A stretch of DNA of 64,000 nucleotides. It comes from Candidatus Rifleibacteriota bacterium. Lineage in GTDB: Bacteria > Muiribacteriota > Ozemobacteria > Ozemobacterales > Ozemobacteraceae. The translations under genes and the position numbers were made by a program. Location of the stretch: contig JADFZL010000012.1 of the NCBI GenBank assembly GCA_015232575.1, forward strand, positions 124,001 to 188,000, read 5' to 3'. Of the stretch, positions 52,843 to 61,864 are shown piece by piece; the stretch's first letter is position 1, and each line of letters starts with the position of its first letter. Under the pieces are notes generated by a model, which saw only the letters and a list, made by a program, of their open reading frames with translations, was not told where the DNA came from and did no database searches.

Positions 52843-54666
52843 TTACCCTCTGCGTTTGTAATCAAAAGTGCGTTTTCTGATGCGCACAGCTTTCGGAGTG
52901 ATTTCAATCCACTCGTCGTCGGCAACGTACTCAAGACATTGATCAAGGTTTAAGCGACGCGGAGGAGTCAAGCGCTCAAGTTCTTCAGATGTTGATGAAC
53001 GGTGATTTGTAAGATGTTTGGCACGTACAATATTCACAAACATGTCTTCGGATACGGCTCGTTCACCGACAACCATTCCACCATAAACTTCTTCCATCGG
53101 TCCATAAAAAAGTGTTCCGCGATCAACCAGGTTTTTTATTGCATAGCCCGTTGAATAGCCTGTCTCCATTGCTACCATGACACCAGGACGCCTCTGAACT
53201 ATTTCTCCACGATATTTTTCAAATCCGCGGAAAGCCTGATTCATAATGCCAAATCCGTTGGTAAGAGTCAGAAATGAAGAACGGAACCCAAGTAAACCAC
53301 GTGCCGGAGCAGAAAAGACCATGCGCATTGATCCGTCAAGAAGTCTGCGTGTGCTTTCAAGAATTGCACGCCGTGGCCCTAATGCTTCTATTGTGGTTCC
53401 CATGTAACTTTCCGGAACATCAATAGTAAGTTCTTCGATAGGCTCAACCAGATTTCCTTCTTCATCTTTCTTAACCAGCGCCTGTGGCTTGGAAACCTGC
53501 AATTCGAAACCTTCCCGGCGCATATTTTCAATCAGAATTCCAAGATGCAGTTCACCGCGTCCATATACGAGAAAAGTGTCGGGGGAATCGGTTGGTTCAA
53601 TTCGCATAGCAACATTTGTTTTCAATTCTTTCTGCAGTCGGGCATGAATCTGTCTGGAAGTAAGATATCTTCCGTCTCTGCCAGAAAAGGGGCTTGTATT
53701 CGGCGAAAACATCATAGAAATTACAGGTTGATCGATGGGAATAACGGGCAATGGCTCCTGTTCAATAACAGACAGGGTATCTCCGATGGAGATCTCTTCC
53801 ATGCCTGCTATCGCAACTATTTCCCCGGCACCGGCTGATGCGACTTCAGTTCGATTAACTCCCTGAAAAGTAAACAGTTGAGAAATTTTTCCCTTAATAG
53901 CGGGCTGATCCGGTCTAAGAAGGAAAACATCTCCCTTGTTGAAAAATTTTCCTGTGAAAATTCTTCCCAGACCGATTCTTCCGACGTAATCGTTATAATC
54001 AAGGCTGGTGATAAGAATCTTACCCGGATCTTCAGGATTTCCGCCCGGAGCCGGAACATGTTCAACTATTGCCTCAAGAAGCGGTCTGATCGATGTTTTT
54101 GGATCATTCAGATTTCTGACGGCATATCCTTCACGTCCTGATGCGTATAAAACCGGATAGTCAAGAACTTCGTCTTCTGCCCCAACTTCGATGAACAGAT
54201 TAATAATTTCATCAACCACCTCTTGAGGGCGTGCATCTGGACGGTCAATCTTATTTACCAGAATAATAGGCTTTAGACCGGCAGCCAGAGCCTTTTTTAA
54301 AACAAAGCGTGTCTGCGGCATGGGACCTTCAAAAGCATCAACAACCAGAATTGCACCTATAACCATCTGAAGAACGCGCTCGACTTCGCCTCCGAAATCC
54401 ACGTGTCCTGGAGTATCTACGATATTGATTTTGTGTCCGAGAAACTCAAGTGAAAGGTTCTTGGCAAGAATTGTAATTCCCCTCTCACGCTCAATGTCAT
54501 TGCTGTCCATAAAACAGACGTCCATGTGCTGATTTTCACGGAAAAGACCGGATTGTTTGATCATGGCATCAACAAGAGTTGTTTTTCCATGGTCAACATG
54601 GGCAATAATTGCCACATTACGAATCATTGAAGGAGGATAATCGGTTCTAAACTGCATTGCACACAT
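52843..54666 (-). CDS. typA: Ribosome-associated GTPase TypA/BipA
   Basis: 607 residues. Translational GTPase that binds the ribosome and helps large-subunit assembly, especially in the cold or under stress. G1 AHVDHGKTTLVD, G2 region RERGITILAKN, G3 DTPGHVDFGGEVER, G4 VNKIDRPDARP are all intact, and the C-terminal EF-G-like and BipA-specific domains are complete. The start is uncertain because no strong ribosome-binding site precedes any of the three possible ATGs; the first one is used. It stands alone. Confidence 0.95.
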   Translation of the reverse strand: MCAMQFRTDYPPSMIRNVAIIAHVDHGKTTLVDAMIKQSGLFRENQHMDVCFMDSNDIERERGITILAKNLSLEFLGHKINIVDTPGHVDFGGEVERVLQMVIGAILVVDAFEGPMPQTRFVLKKALAAGLKPIILVNKIDRPDARPQEVVDEIINLFIEVGAEDEVLDYPVLYASGREGYAVRNLNDPKTSIRPLLEAIVEHVPAPGGNPEDPGKILITSLDYNDYVGRIGLGRIFTGKFFNKGDVFLLRPDQPAIKGKISQLFTFQGVNRTEVASAGAGEIVAIAGMEEISIGDTLSVIEQEPLPVIPIDQPVISMMFSPNTSPFSGRDGRYLTSRQIHARLQKELKTNVAMRIEPTDSPDTFLVYGRGELHLGILIENMRREGFELQVSKPQALVKKDEEGNLVEPIEELTIDVPESYMGTTIEALGPRRAILESTRRLLDGSMRMVFSAPARGLLGFRSSFLTLTNGFGIMNQAFRGFEKYRGEIVQRRPGVMVAMETGYSTGYAIKNLVDRGTLFYGPMEEVYGGMVVGERAVSEDMFVNIVRAKHLTNHRSSTSEELERLTPPRRLNLDQCLEYVADDEWIEITPKAVRIRKRTFDYKRRG

Positions 54667-54855
54667 GATTTAAAGTTACCTGGTTTCTTTGAGAATATCT
54701 GCACAATAACGCTGACGAACCTTCAGAAGAATTCATCGGAAGGTTTTCAAAAGTTTGAGCAGGGAGCTACTTAATGATAGAAATTCGCTTATCATGCTAC
54801 AATGTAACATATATCAGGTCAGATGTCAAAAATTATTGAGTAGATTGGAATTGTC

Positions 54856-55077
54856 TTAATTTTTTCTCAAAATAAATCTTTCACTGAAAACGATGCAATT
54901 TCGAACCTCTTTTTCAAAAGGTCTTACCTCTTCCAGGAACTCAAAATACTCTTCAAGCGAAGCAGGTTTGAACAAATCACTTTCATTTTTTTCGAATAAT
55001 TTTGAAAATTTGGACTTATCTGCGGCTTTGTGATCCCAGCAAAGTCTTATTTTTTTTATTTCAGACTGCATCATCAA
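54856..55077 (-). CDS. Small hypothetical protein
   Basis: 73 residues or slightly fewer, as three ATGs are close together at the start. A basic N-terminus (SEIKKIRLCWDHKAADKSK) is followed by an acidic, aromatic segment (LEEYFEFLEEVRPFEKEVRN). No signal peptide or domain. The ribosome-binding site is weak. Coding bias looks real compared with the surrounding DNA, but it may be a fragment. Orphan between typA and the glnA-like gene. Confidence 0.45.
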   Translation of the reverse strand: MMMQSEIKKIRLCWDHKAADKSKFSKLFEKNESDLFKPASLEEYFEFLEEVRPFEKEVRNCIVFSERFILRKN

Positions 55078-55196
55078 TTAGCTCACTGTAATATTTTTCC
55101 AGACCATAGCTGATAAAATACCTTTTAAAACATGTGAACATGTTTCTGAATAATTTACGAGATACATGTCCACATGTTCTAAATTACGCATCGTGT

Positions 55197-56693
55197 TTAG
55201 CCGCAGTGCAGATACTGTTTAACGAGGCGCATCAGCGCATCGCCGTCGCCGAACATTCTTTCACTCAAGTCACGATCATTATAGGCTTTAAGAGTGGCTG
55301 CCATTCTATCAATCATTGCTGGCGGAAAAATCTGATATTTTTCGTAGAAGCCTCTGTCTTGAAGGAGTCGTTCTCCTGCATCGAAGCAGGAAGCCGGGAG
55401 TTGAGGCAAGTTCAGGCCATGCTGATTTTTTCCCACATCAAAGCTTACATAAAGTTTCTCTGCAAGCTTAAGTGATTCTGGATTTTCAAGACCATGGCGC
55501 GCCGCAATAGTAATACCGGCCAGAAGCAGGTAAACGTTTGCTGACCCGTCAGCACTTCTGAGTTCGACCGTCTGCTTGCTCATCTTATTAGAATTTGGCT
55601 CTTTCTCCTGTGGATTGGCATCGTAAACCATGTTGCTGACGCCCTTCCAGCCCAGTGGAACTCTTACGAGAACTGATCTGTTGCTGTCTCCCCAGCAAAC
55701 ATTTGTTGGGGCTTCCTGGTGAGGTACAAGTCTCAGATAAGATGTGGGAACAATGTTTCCAAAAGCGGTGATAGAAGGTGCGAGTTCCAGAAGCCCTCCG
55801 ATCATTTTGCGTGCCGTTTCATTCAGTCCGCCGTTTTCATCAACCATCATGTTTATTCCATCACGTACAAGCCGCGAATGAATGTGGAAACCGCTGCCCG
55901 CGTGTCCGACAATTATTTTCGGAGCGAAGCTCACTTCAAGTCCATATTTATATGCAACTTCCCTGATCGCCCACTTGGCCGTTACGAGCTGATCAGCGGC
56001 ATCTTCAACATTAACCGGCAAAAATTCGATTTCATGTTGAACGTATTCCCAGTCACCTGAAACTATGTTTCCAACTTCGGAATGGCCATATTTGATACGT
56101 CCGCCAATCTCTGAAATGACTTTCATGGCTTCAATTCTCACCAGTTCCCATTTTGAAAATGGGTGTGATTCGTGATAGCCTTTCTGGGGGGTAATAGTGT
56201 AGATTTTATCAAGTTCTGAAGACAGATAAAACTCAAGCTCGCCAAGAGCTTCCAGCTCCATGCCGGTCTTTTCCTTCAGGGATGCGTGGGCCTTTTTCAG
56301 AATGTTCTCTGGCGCAATGTCAAGAGCAACTCCGTGTTTATCATAATAAGAACACATAAGGTCAAGAGCTGGAACCTGTGAGAACGGATTAAGAAAAGCA
56401 GTCCGATATCTTGGAACCACATACAAATCGCTTGAACAAGGCTCAATATAGGAAAAAAGACTCGAACCATCTACACGTTCACCAACGGAAAGAACTTCAT
56501 CCAGATGCTTCCTGTCGTTAATAACGAAATTCAGAATTTTCAGTTTTCCGTCTCCGCCGACATATCGAAAATTCATCATGCGAATACCATTTTTTTCGAT
56601 AAAATTAATAATATCTTTCTTGGTGAATTCACACGGGCTTTTGTCTAGAAAAGCAGCTACCTTGTTAGGACTTAGAGCAATCTCTTCGTTCAT
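55197..56693 (-). CDS. glnA: Glutamine synthetase, type I family, divergent
   Basis: 498 residues from the ATG at 56693, seven bases from aggag; an ATG two codons upstream is too close to it. Beta-grasp N-terminus (NFRYVGGDGKLKILNFVIND), metal ligands in GELEFYLS, HAGSGFHIHSRL, and the substrate loop RLVPHQEAPTNVCWGD and NRSVLVRVP. The adenylylation-loop Tyr motif of enterobacterial GlnA is not present, so regulation by adenylylation is unlikely. It may be a true GlnA or a related gamma-glutamyl ligase. Upstream lie one family A element and the 54-bp repeat array, an odd promoter region. Confidence 0.85.
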   Translation of the reverse strand: MNEEIALSPNKVAAFLDKSPCEFTKKDIINFIEKNGIRMMNFRYVGGDGKLKILNFVINDRKHLDEVLSVGERVDGSSLFSYIEPCSSDLYVVPRYRTAFLNPFSQVPALDLMCSYYDKHGVALDIAPENILKKAHASLKEKTGMELEALGELEFYLSSELDKIYTITPQKGYHESHPFSKWELVRIEAMKVISEIGGRIKYGHSEVGNIVSGDWEYVQHEIEFLPVNVEDAADQLVTAKWAIREVAYKYGLEVSFAPKIIVGHAGSGFHIHSRLVRDGINMMVDENGGLNETARKMIGGLLELAPSITAFGNIVPTSYLRLVPHQEAPTNVCWGDSNRSVLVRVPLGWKGVSNMVYDANPQEKEPNSNKMSKQTVELRSADGSANVYLLLAGITIAARHGLENPESLKLAEKLYVSFDVGKNQHGLNLPQLPASCFDAGERLLQDRGFYEKYQIFPPAMIDRMAATLKAYNDRDLSERMFGDGDALMRLVKQYLHCG

Positions 56694-56706
56694 ATTCATT
56701 CTCCTA

Positions 56707-56797
56707 CTTTTAGAGAGGGGGCACGCGCCCCCTCTCGCCGGTCGAACAAGTTCGACCGGCTCACTCCCCGCGGTCGAGCACTTTGTGCTCTCCGCCG
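56707..56797. repeat. Family A triple-palindrome repeat upstream of the glnA-like gene
   Basis: One clean unit: gagagggggcacgcgccccc, ggtcgaacaagttcgacc and ggtcgagcactttgtgctc, starting about 14 bases from the start codon. This is the best copy for defining the element. Confidence 0.85.
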
Positions 56798-57149
56798 TTT
56801 AAAAGCTTATTGCATTTAGCGTCGATTAATAGTTTACTGCGTTTTAGCTTCGTTTAAAAGCTTACTGCATTTAGCGTCGATTAATAGTTTACTGCGTTTT
56901 AGCTTCGTTTAAAGCTTACTGCATTTAGCGTCGATTAATAATTTACTGCGTTTTAGCTTCGTTTAAAGCTTACTGCGTTTAGTATCGGTTAATAATTTAC
57001 TGCGTTTTAGCTTCGTTTAAAGCTTACTGCATTTAGCGTCGATTAATAGTTTACTGCGTTTTAGCTTCGTTTAAAGCTTACTGCGTTTAGTATCGGTTAA
57101 TAGTTTAGTGCATTTTAGATTCGTTTAAAAGCTTGCTGCGTTTAGTATG
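56797..57149. repeat. Tandem array of 54-bp units made of two 27-bp half-units
   Basis: About 6.5 copies of a 54-bp unit. Half-unit A is gtttaaagcttactgcattt then agcgtcg; half-unit B is attaatagtttactgcgttt then tagcttc. A and B share the ttactgcrttt core, so the array is in fact 13 related 27-28-bp units in a higher-order dimer pattern. Variation is regular, as in unit 4 and unit 6 which share tatcg. No coding frame. It lies directly upstream of the family A element and the glnA-like gene. From 57150 to the terminator at 57297 I see nothing more. Confidence 0.9.
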
Positions 57150-57296
57150 TTCGTATGCTGACTCGTTGAAAAATTAGCACTTTAAATAAACTATGTCAAG
57201 AATTTTCAGAGTGGGGAAAAGCAAGTGATTACCTTGTGCTCTCCGTTGAGAGAAAAACTATTTATCTTTTTCCATGCTGGATCAGACATAAAAAAA

Positions 57297-57325
57297 CTGC
57301 CCCGAAAGTTTCCATTCAGGGCCAG
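57297..57325 (-). terminator. Terminator after the small secreted protein gene
   Basis: ctgccccgaaa (57297-57307) and ttcagggccag (57315-57325) form an imperfect stem, and the minus strand continues with a T run (complement of 57290-57296). It lies 50 bases after the stop of the gene at 57376. Confidence 0.6.
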
Positions 57326-57375
57326 TAAATTATATTTTAATAACAATTAATTCTTTAGGAATTTTTCACTCACAT

Positions 57376-57738
57376 TTATTGGTTATGGGCTTGCAGGAAT
57401 TTTTCCTGACGATCAATCATTCTATTAACAGCGGCACCAACTTCTTCTTCAAAGCCACCCATGCTTAAGAACTCATTGGCAATCTTACGTGCAGGAATCA
57501 AATCTTCGAGAGTCGCTATTGCAGCAATAATCTTGTTGAGACGATTCATACTATCAATTATAAGGTTCTCTGCCTCGACAGGTGGAACGCTGGGATTAAC
57601 TTCATGCAATACAGTTTCCATGGTTGACCAGGTCCACATATATTTGCTCATGTCCTTAACGCCATCTGCAAAAGCGGATACGACCGAGAGAACGATAAAT
57701 AATACTGTAAAAAGAACCAAATTCTTCAAGTTTTTCAT
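57376..57738 (-). CDS. Small secreted helical protein
   Basis: 120 residues seven bases behind ggagg. Signal peptide MKNLKNLVLFTVLFIVLSVV ending at AFA. The mature 95 residues are mostly helical, with amphipathic patterns (NLIIDSMNRLNKIIAAIATLE). No Cys and no recognised domain. It stands alone with its own terminator. May be a periplasmic protein of unknown role. Confidence 0.7.
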   Translation of the reverse strand: MKNLKNLVLFTVLFIVLSVVSAFADGVKDMSKYMWTWSTMETVLHEVNPSVPPVEAENLIIDSMNRLNKIIAAIATLEDLIPARKIANEFLSMGGFEEEVGAAVNRMIDRQEKFLQAHNQ

Positions 57739-57882
57739 TTGCTGCCCTCCAAAGTAGTTTTCAATTTACTAGCATATTTCATGCCAACACGTTAGACAGC
57801 ACTGCTACTTTGTTTTTACAAGTTCCGGTTTCCCTGTTGCCAATTTTTTTCACATCCATGACTTTTTTTCAGCAATAAGTAC

Positions 57883-58010
57883 AGCAAATCTTAACGAAGG
57901 GGCCATTAAACAATGTCATTTCGACCGAAGGGAGAAATCTCGCATTTATGAGATATCTCACATTCGTTCGAGATGACAGCCCACCACAAAGTGTTAACAC
58001 GCAAGATTCC
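57883..58010. repeat. Family B palindromic repeat, full-length copy in reverse orientation
   Basis: acagcaaatcttaacgaagg arm, gtcatttcgaccgaaggg, agatatctcacattcgttcg, gatgacagcccacc and gttaacacgcaaga arm. It matches the reverse complement of 1871-2012 over nearly its whole length. It ends exactly at the 3' end of the lipoprotein gene. Confidence 0.8.
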
Positions 58011-58955
58011 CTAATTCGCAGATGCTGTTTTAAAGGTTCTTGAAAAGACGAGGGTCGGGCGAAGGCGAACGCTTGGATCATCTTTCCTGCAAACTGACGC
58101 TGATTCGAAGCTGAGCGTATATGTTGTATTGGGTTTAAATGACCTTCCTTCAGTGGTGTTTACCAGAAGTGTTACATCCAGATAGCTATGAGCCGGAGTC
58201 GCACTTGCCGGTACGTCAGTTTGTACAATATTGATAACCTTTGCGAGATCTGTCTGCATCAAGGTTACCTTGTTTCCACTACTGCTCTGTGCATTAATCT
58301 TAAAGTTGTTGGTAGCTTTGTCTACTACTGAATCGAAAGTTATTCGGATGGTAGTTGAGTTGGTCGGAACTCCGGTTGCGTTTGCCAACGGCAGGAAATT
58401 TCCTGACAAAGTCCGATAATCAATCGCGGTTACTCCAAGAGATTTTTCTGAGATAACAGAATTAACAGGAGCAGAAATTCCGACCCCATCGGTTACCAGC
58501 AAGGAATATGTACCATCAGTAGCGTTTGTAGTGGTAATGGTCAGTGAAAGAGTCTTGGATAATGAACCGGAGGTCGTTGTATCCAATGTTATCGTGACAT
58601 TAATTGGAGCCATGGTTCCAATTTGTACTGTCAAAGAAGCCGCTCCCCCGCCAGCAGATAGTACAACAGAAAAAGAGGGGTCATTCACGTCGATAGTCTT
58701 CTGGAAAATCATGAATCCATCAGTAGTTGAGGCATAGTCCAGAGAGACGCCATTCATCCAGACCTGAATATCTGTCGGAATCAATGCATTGCGAATACTC
58801 CGGTTCAAAGTATCAGCCGGAACCTTAGCTTGCAGAACCACATTCGAAGCATTAGTCGCCGGTCCCACGTCATCGTCTCCATCATCGTTAAACCAGCAAC
58901 CGACTGCAAAAATATTCATCAAACCAATTAAAAACAGAACCATAAACTTTTTCAT
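58011..58955 (-). CDS. Lipoprotein with Ig-like (Big_5-type) C-terminal domain
   Basis: 314 residues from the ATG at 58955, nine bases after ggag; the frame could start two codons earlier at TTG. The signal peptide ends in NIFAVGCWF, a lipobox. An acidic stretch DDGDDD follows. Residues about 45-165 form a beta-rich domain. Residues about 190-310 (FLPLANATGVPTNSTTIRITF ... NTTYTLSFES) match bacterial Ig-like domain 5, common in surface proteins. The stop codon lies next to a family B repeat, which may supply its end. Role likely surface adhesion or binding; that is inference. Confidence 0.75.
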   Translation of the reverse strand: MKKFMVLFLIGLMNIFAVGCWFNDDGDDDVGPATNASNVVLQAKVPADTLNRSIRNALIPTDIQVWMNGVSLDYASTTDGFMIFQKTIDVNDPSFSVVLSAGGGAASLTVQIGTMAPINVTITLDTTTSGSLSKTLSLTITTTNATDGTYSLLVTDGVGISAPVNSVISEKSLGVTAIDYRTLSGNFLPLANATGVPTNSTTIRITFDSVVDKATNNFKINAQSSSGNKVTLMQTDLAKVINIVQTDVPASATPAHSYLDVTLLVNTTEGRSFKPNTTYTLSFESASVCRKDDPSVRLRPTLVFSRTFKTASAN

Positions 58956-59243
58956 TTCCAAAATCTCCTATTAAATCTCCAATTTTTTCGTGCAAACTAT
59001 TTATATCCCAATAGAAGGAAAAACCATATCCATGGGAAGCACTGAAAAACCAGTTAAAACAAACTATTTTTAGATATCACAGTCTGACTTCCGTTTCTTT
59101 CACATAACCGATCTCTTGAAATAACCCTGAGTAGTCTCTAAAATTCTCTTTTCACTTTTCGAGTGAGTCAGGGTGTGATAGAATTGAATGTTTTCCCATG
59201 TCCTGGATCTTGAGCAGTTACGAAAATATTATGGAGAGAATTT

Positions 59244-59315
59244 ATGCAATATGACTTTTTAAGCCAGAAAGACGGTGTCCTGCGATTTGACCTTGACCAG
59301 TTTTCAGGTGATTAA
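59244..59315 (+). other. Very short open frame with good ribosome-binding site
   Basis: 23 codons (MQYDFLSQKDGVLRFDLDQF and on), eight bases after ggagag. It may be a small peptide or the 5' remnant of a gene. I cannot tell. It lies in the 650-bp region between the lipoprotein gene and the nucleotidyltransferase remnant, which is otherwise filled by the gene fragment at 59383 and a family B repeat. Confidence 0.2.
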
Positions 59316-59382
59316 GATTTAAACTTCTATGCGACAGAATTCTTGTCACTGCAACCGCCGATGAACTGTTTGTCTGACCAAG

Positions 59383-59658
59383 TTACCAGGGCTCGCTGAG
59401 TTTTTTGATTATGTCGCGGCGGGAAAGCACTTCGGAACAGCGTTCCCAGCGGTTTAATTCGGGGTCTACGCTGTCACGGTATTTTACGGTGAAAGCGTTT
59501 CTGGTTTGTTCGCGTTCGTGAATGTATGTATCAACTCTGATTTTGAGTTCATTTTCATCTTGAATCCAGTCGTCATCAATTGTATCAGGAAGACTGCCGA
59601 AAAAGTAGCCTGCAATGGGAAAATACCTTGTTGCATTTTTAAGTATTACAGCAAGAAA
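59383..59658 (-). pseudogene. 3' fragment of a lost gene
   Basis: Open stretch of 91 codons with no start codon, closed upstream by a TAA and ended by TAA at 59383-59385. The translation looks like a real, charged protein (DTIDDDWIQDENELKIRVDT, ENELNRWERC-like segments, ending KKLSEPW). No start is present, so it is the tail of a gene whose 5' part was lost. Family not recognised. Confidence 0.5.
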
Positions 59659-59736
59659 TTATCTGTTTAACGTTCTGTTCTTGACGAAAATCTGCGAAGC
59701 GACATTTTTAATTAAAACCCTCCGGACGAAATATTT

Positions 59737-59822
59737 ATTGTCATCACGTGCGAAGGGAGAGATCCCCGAAGGGTTAGACCGAGTAGAAAATACTAGATTT
59801 CTCCCTTCGGTCGAAATGACAG
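59737..59822. repeat. Family B palindromic repeat, diverged copy
   Basis: tgtcatcacgtgcgaaggga at one end and cttcggtcgaaatgacagc at the other, with a different middle. It lies just upstream of the remnant gene. Confidence 0.6.
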
Positions 59823-59894
59823 CATGGTCAATGGCATTTCCAAGAGCCAATCCGCTTTCCAGCTCAATACTCAACAACGTAGTTTTGGACTCCA

Positions 59895-60340
59895 TCAGGG
59901 CAAATTTTCAAGATCTGAAAGATCTTTCATTCTACCACTGGCTTTTTTATTCTTTTTAAAATCAGGAAGGTCTATAAAGGGTATTTCAATATCAGATATT
60001 GTACAGTTTTTCCTTGCTGAGAAACACTCCTTGAACTCAACCCCATCAATTGAAGCCATAATTTCAATCCTGACAGGTGGAACTCCCAGACGAATAATTT
60101 TCTTAGAATCACACAAATCCCGAACAGAAAAAGCCATATTCCCAAATCCAAATTCAATCAGCACTTTTTCCATTCTAATGGCGTTTTCCCGGGAACCTTC
60201 AATCCAGATATCCATATCACCTGTGGTCTGACATAGCCATAGAATGACACTGCATATCCACCTATCAGCAGATACTTAACCTCATTTTCGTTGAGCAATT
60301 TCAAAAATTCTCTGAAGTCTTGCGCAAGCTGAATCGCCAT
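59895..60340 (-). pseudogene. Nucleotidyltransferase-fold gene broken by a one-base frameshift
   Basis: The first 38 codons (from 60340, MAIQLAQDFREFLKLLNEN, then KYLLIGGYAVSFYGYVR) and the second part from 60224 to 59895 (TGDMDIWIEGSRENAIRME and on) are two halves of one nucleotidyltransferase domain. They join if one base is added near 60224-60225, where agaccacaggtgat should read with one more base. The motif is then GGYAVSFYG...TGDMDIWI, i.e. G-x-A/S and D-x-D of the minimal nucleotidyltransferase fold. Complete it would be about 148 residues. It may be a real pseudogene or a sequencing error. The small gene at 60282 overlaps its start and is its usual-looking partner. Confidence 0.72.
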
Positions 60341-60482
60341 AATTTATCCTTCTTAAATATTCTAATGCCTCAAGCCTCTCCTGTGGAGTTTTTGTTAGCC
60401 AATATGCAGTATCATCAGATTGATCGTGTAAATCCACAATAGAAAATCTGGTTTTATCCATGCGTATTTCATCAATATCCAA
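60282..60482 (-). CDS. Small protein, partner of the nucleotidyltransferase gene
   Basis: 66 residues with a TTG start seven bases after ggagg. The core segment DLHDQSDDTAYWLTKTP, QERLEALEYLRRINYG and RLQRIFEIAQR is, in my recollection, a widespread small protein encoded just before nucleotidyltransferase genes of this type. Its 3' end overlaps the nucleotidyltransferase start by 59 bases, so translation is coupled. The pair looks like a two-gene module of the toxin-antitoxin kind, but the function is not established. Confidence 0.68.
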   Translation of the reverse strand: MDIDEIRMDKTRFSIVDLHDQSDDTAYWLTKTPQERLEALEYLRRINYGDSACARLQRIFEIAQRK

Positions 60483-60707
60483 TTAGTTTCCTCCACTCGT
60501 AAAATATCTAAGTCGCACAACATATTCTAACGAATAACATTCTCTCAATCAAACAATAAAATTACACTGCAACAAACTCTCCGAAATTTGCTAAATAATC
60601 GGCGCAAGTGTTTGGCAATTAAATCTGCTGGCCCTTCGGTCGAGAGATCAGATTTCTTCATACAGTGTCAATAGATGTCAATAATCCTCAAAAAAGCAAC
60701 AAAAATA
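60483..60707. other. Intergenic region with a vestigial family B end
   Basis: AT-rich; cccttcggtcgagagatcag near 60631-60650 resembles one end of family B. Nothing else seen. Confidence 0.35.
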
Positions 60708-61862
60708 TTATACTTTAAGTTGTTCATAAATTTCAAGAACTTCTGTCCAGGGAAGAACTTCAATGTCGTTGTACAAACGTTTTCTTTCAGCAGTCATTGA
60801 TGCAACTACAAGCCGGGTGTCGGGGAAACACTCTCTAAAGCGTTTTATGGTACCTGGTTTAAGGTCATCGTTACCGCTTTTGCATTCGACAGCTAATATT
60901 GGTTTATTGCCGGAACAAACAAGAAGATCAACTTCATGATCCCGCTCTCTCCAGAATGATAATTCATGATGTTTACGTGAATAATCTCTTATTTTAATGA
61001 ATTCGTTGATTAGCCATGTTTCGAATAGAAAACCTGTTTCCTGCGGAGTCGGCGGGTCGAGTAATCTGTTTTGCAAGGCACGGATCAGACCACAATCGAA
61101 AAAATACGCTTTGGGTCTGGACTTTTTTCTCTCGCTGTGATCAAATGGCCATAAGAGAAAACCAATGAGAGTATCATCCAATATCTGATAGTATTCCTTC
61201 ACTGTACTTGCCGGGACAGAACATTCACGTGAAATATTGGAAAATTCTATTGTCTGAGCGTTATTCTGAGCAGCTATTGCAATGAAACGTTGAAATGATC
61301 CTATTTTTCTTGTGATTGCCTCTGCTTGAATCTCTTCTTTTATGTATGTAGTAACATAACTGAAAAGCAACTCACGAACGAGGTCGTACTTCTTTTCAGT
61401 AATGAGAACGGAAATCTTGGGAAGAGTTCCATAGGAAAGAGCATCTGAAAGGCAAAATTTATCTCCAATTTCCCGCCTTGATAATGAATGCAACCGAAAA
61501 TCTAAAGCCCGTCCCCCAAGAAGATTGGCTCCCCCTCTGCGAAGCTTTCTTGCACTTGACCCTGACAACAAAAAAATATGCTGCATACGATCAATTCCCA
61601 TTTGAACATAATTTAACAGTTGGGGAACTCGTTGAATTTCGTCAACCACTACCAGGCTTCCAATGGGAAGCGCAGATACTTCCTGCCAGAATATTTCAGG
61701 TCTTGCCGAATACAATAACTCAGCTTTCGGATCAAGCAGGTCAAAATAGGCTTTTGAATCCAAACGTCTCAACAGCGTCGATTTGCCAGTCATTCTCGGA
61801 CCGAAAAGAAAGGCAGAATTATTGAATCCTGATAAATCAAGCTCTCGATTAAACTTTTTCAT
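60708..61862 (-). CDS. AAA ATPase with C-terminal DUF4143-type domain
   Basis: 384 residues. Walker A is GPRMTGKSTLL, Walker B LVVVDEIQRVP, with a sensor-like LLSGSSARKL. The C-terminal part (FLFETWLINEFIKIRD, EVDLLVCSGNKPILAVECKS) matches the DUF4143 region, which has a PD-(D/E)XK-like pattern: E, D and E-x-K. It belongs to a widespread bacterial family with unclear function, often regarded as defence- or mobility-linked. Just upstream of its ATG is a perfect 38-bp palindrome, probably an operator. The combination suggests self-regulation. Confidence 0.85.
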   Translation of the reverse strand: MKKFNRELDLSGFNNSAFLFGPRMTGKSTLLRRLDSKAYFDLLDPKAELLYSARPEIFWQEVSALPIGSLVVVDEIQRVPQLLNYVQMGIDRMQHIFLLSGSSARKLRRGGANLLGGRALDFRLHSLSRREIGDKFCLSDALSYGTLPKISVLITEKKYDLVRELLFSYVTTYIKEEIQAEAITRKIGSFQRFIAIAAQNNAQTIEFSNISRECSVPASTVKEYYQILDDTLIGFLLWPFDHSERKKSRPKAYFFDCGLIRALQNRLLDPPTPQETGFLFETWLINEFIKIRDYSRKHHELSFWRERDHEVDLLVCSGNKPILAVECKSGNDDLKPGTIKRFRECFPDTRLVVASMTAERKRLYNDIEVLPWTEVLEIYEQLKV

Positions 61863-61864
61863 TA

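Noticed and set aside
56797..57149. CRISPR array
   Set aside because: Units are contiguous and related throughout; there are no unique spacers and no cas genes in the window.
59615..59959. Plus-strand open frame of 114 residues
   Set aside because: It runs through a family B repeat and antisense to the nucleotidyltransferase remnant, with no start signal.
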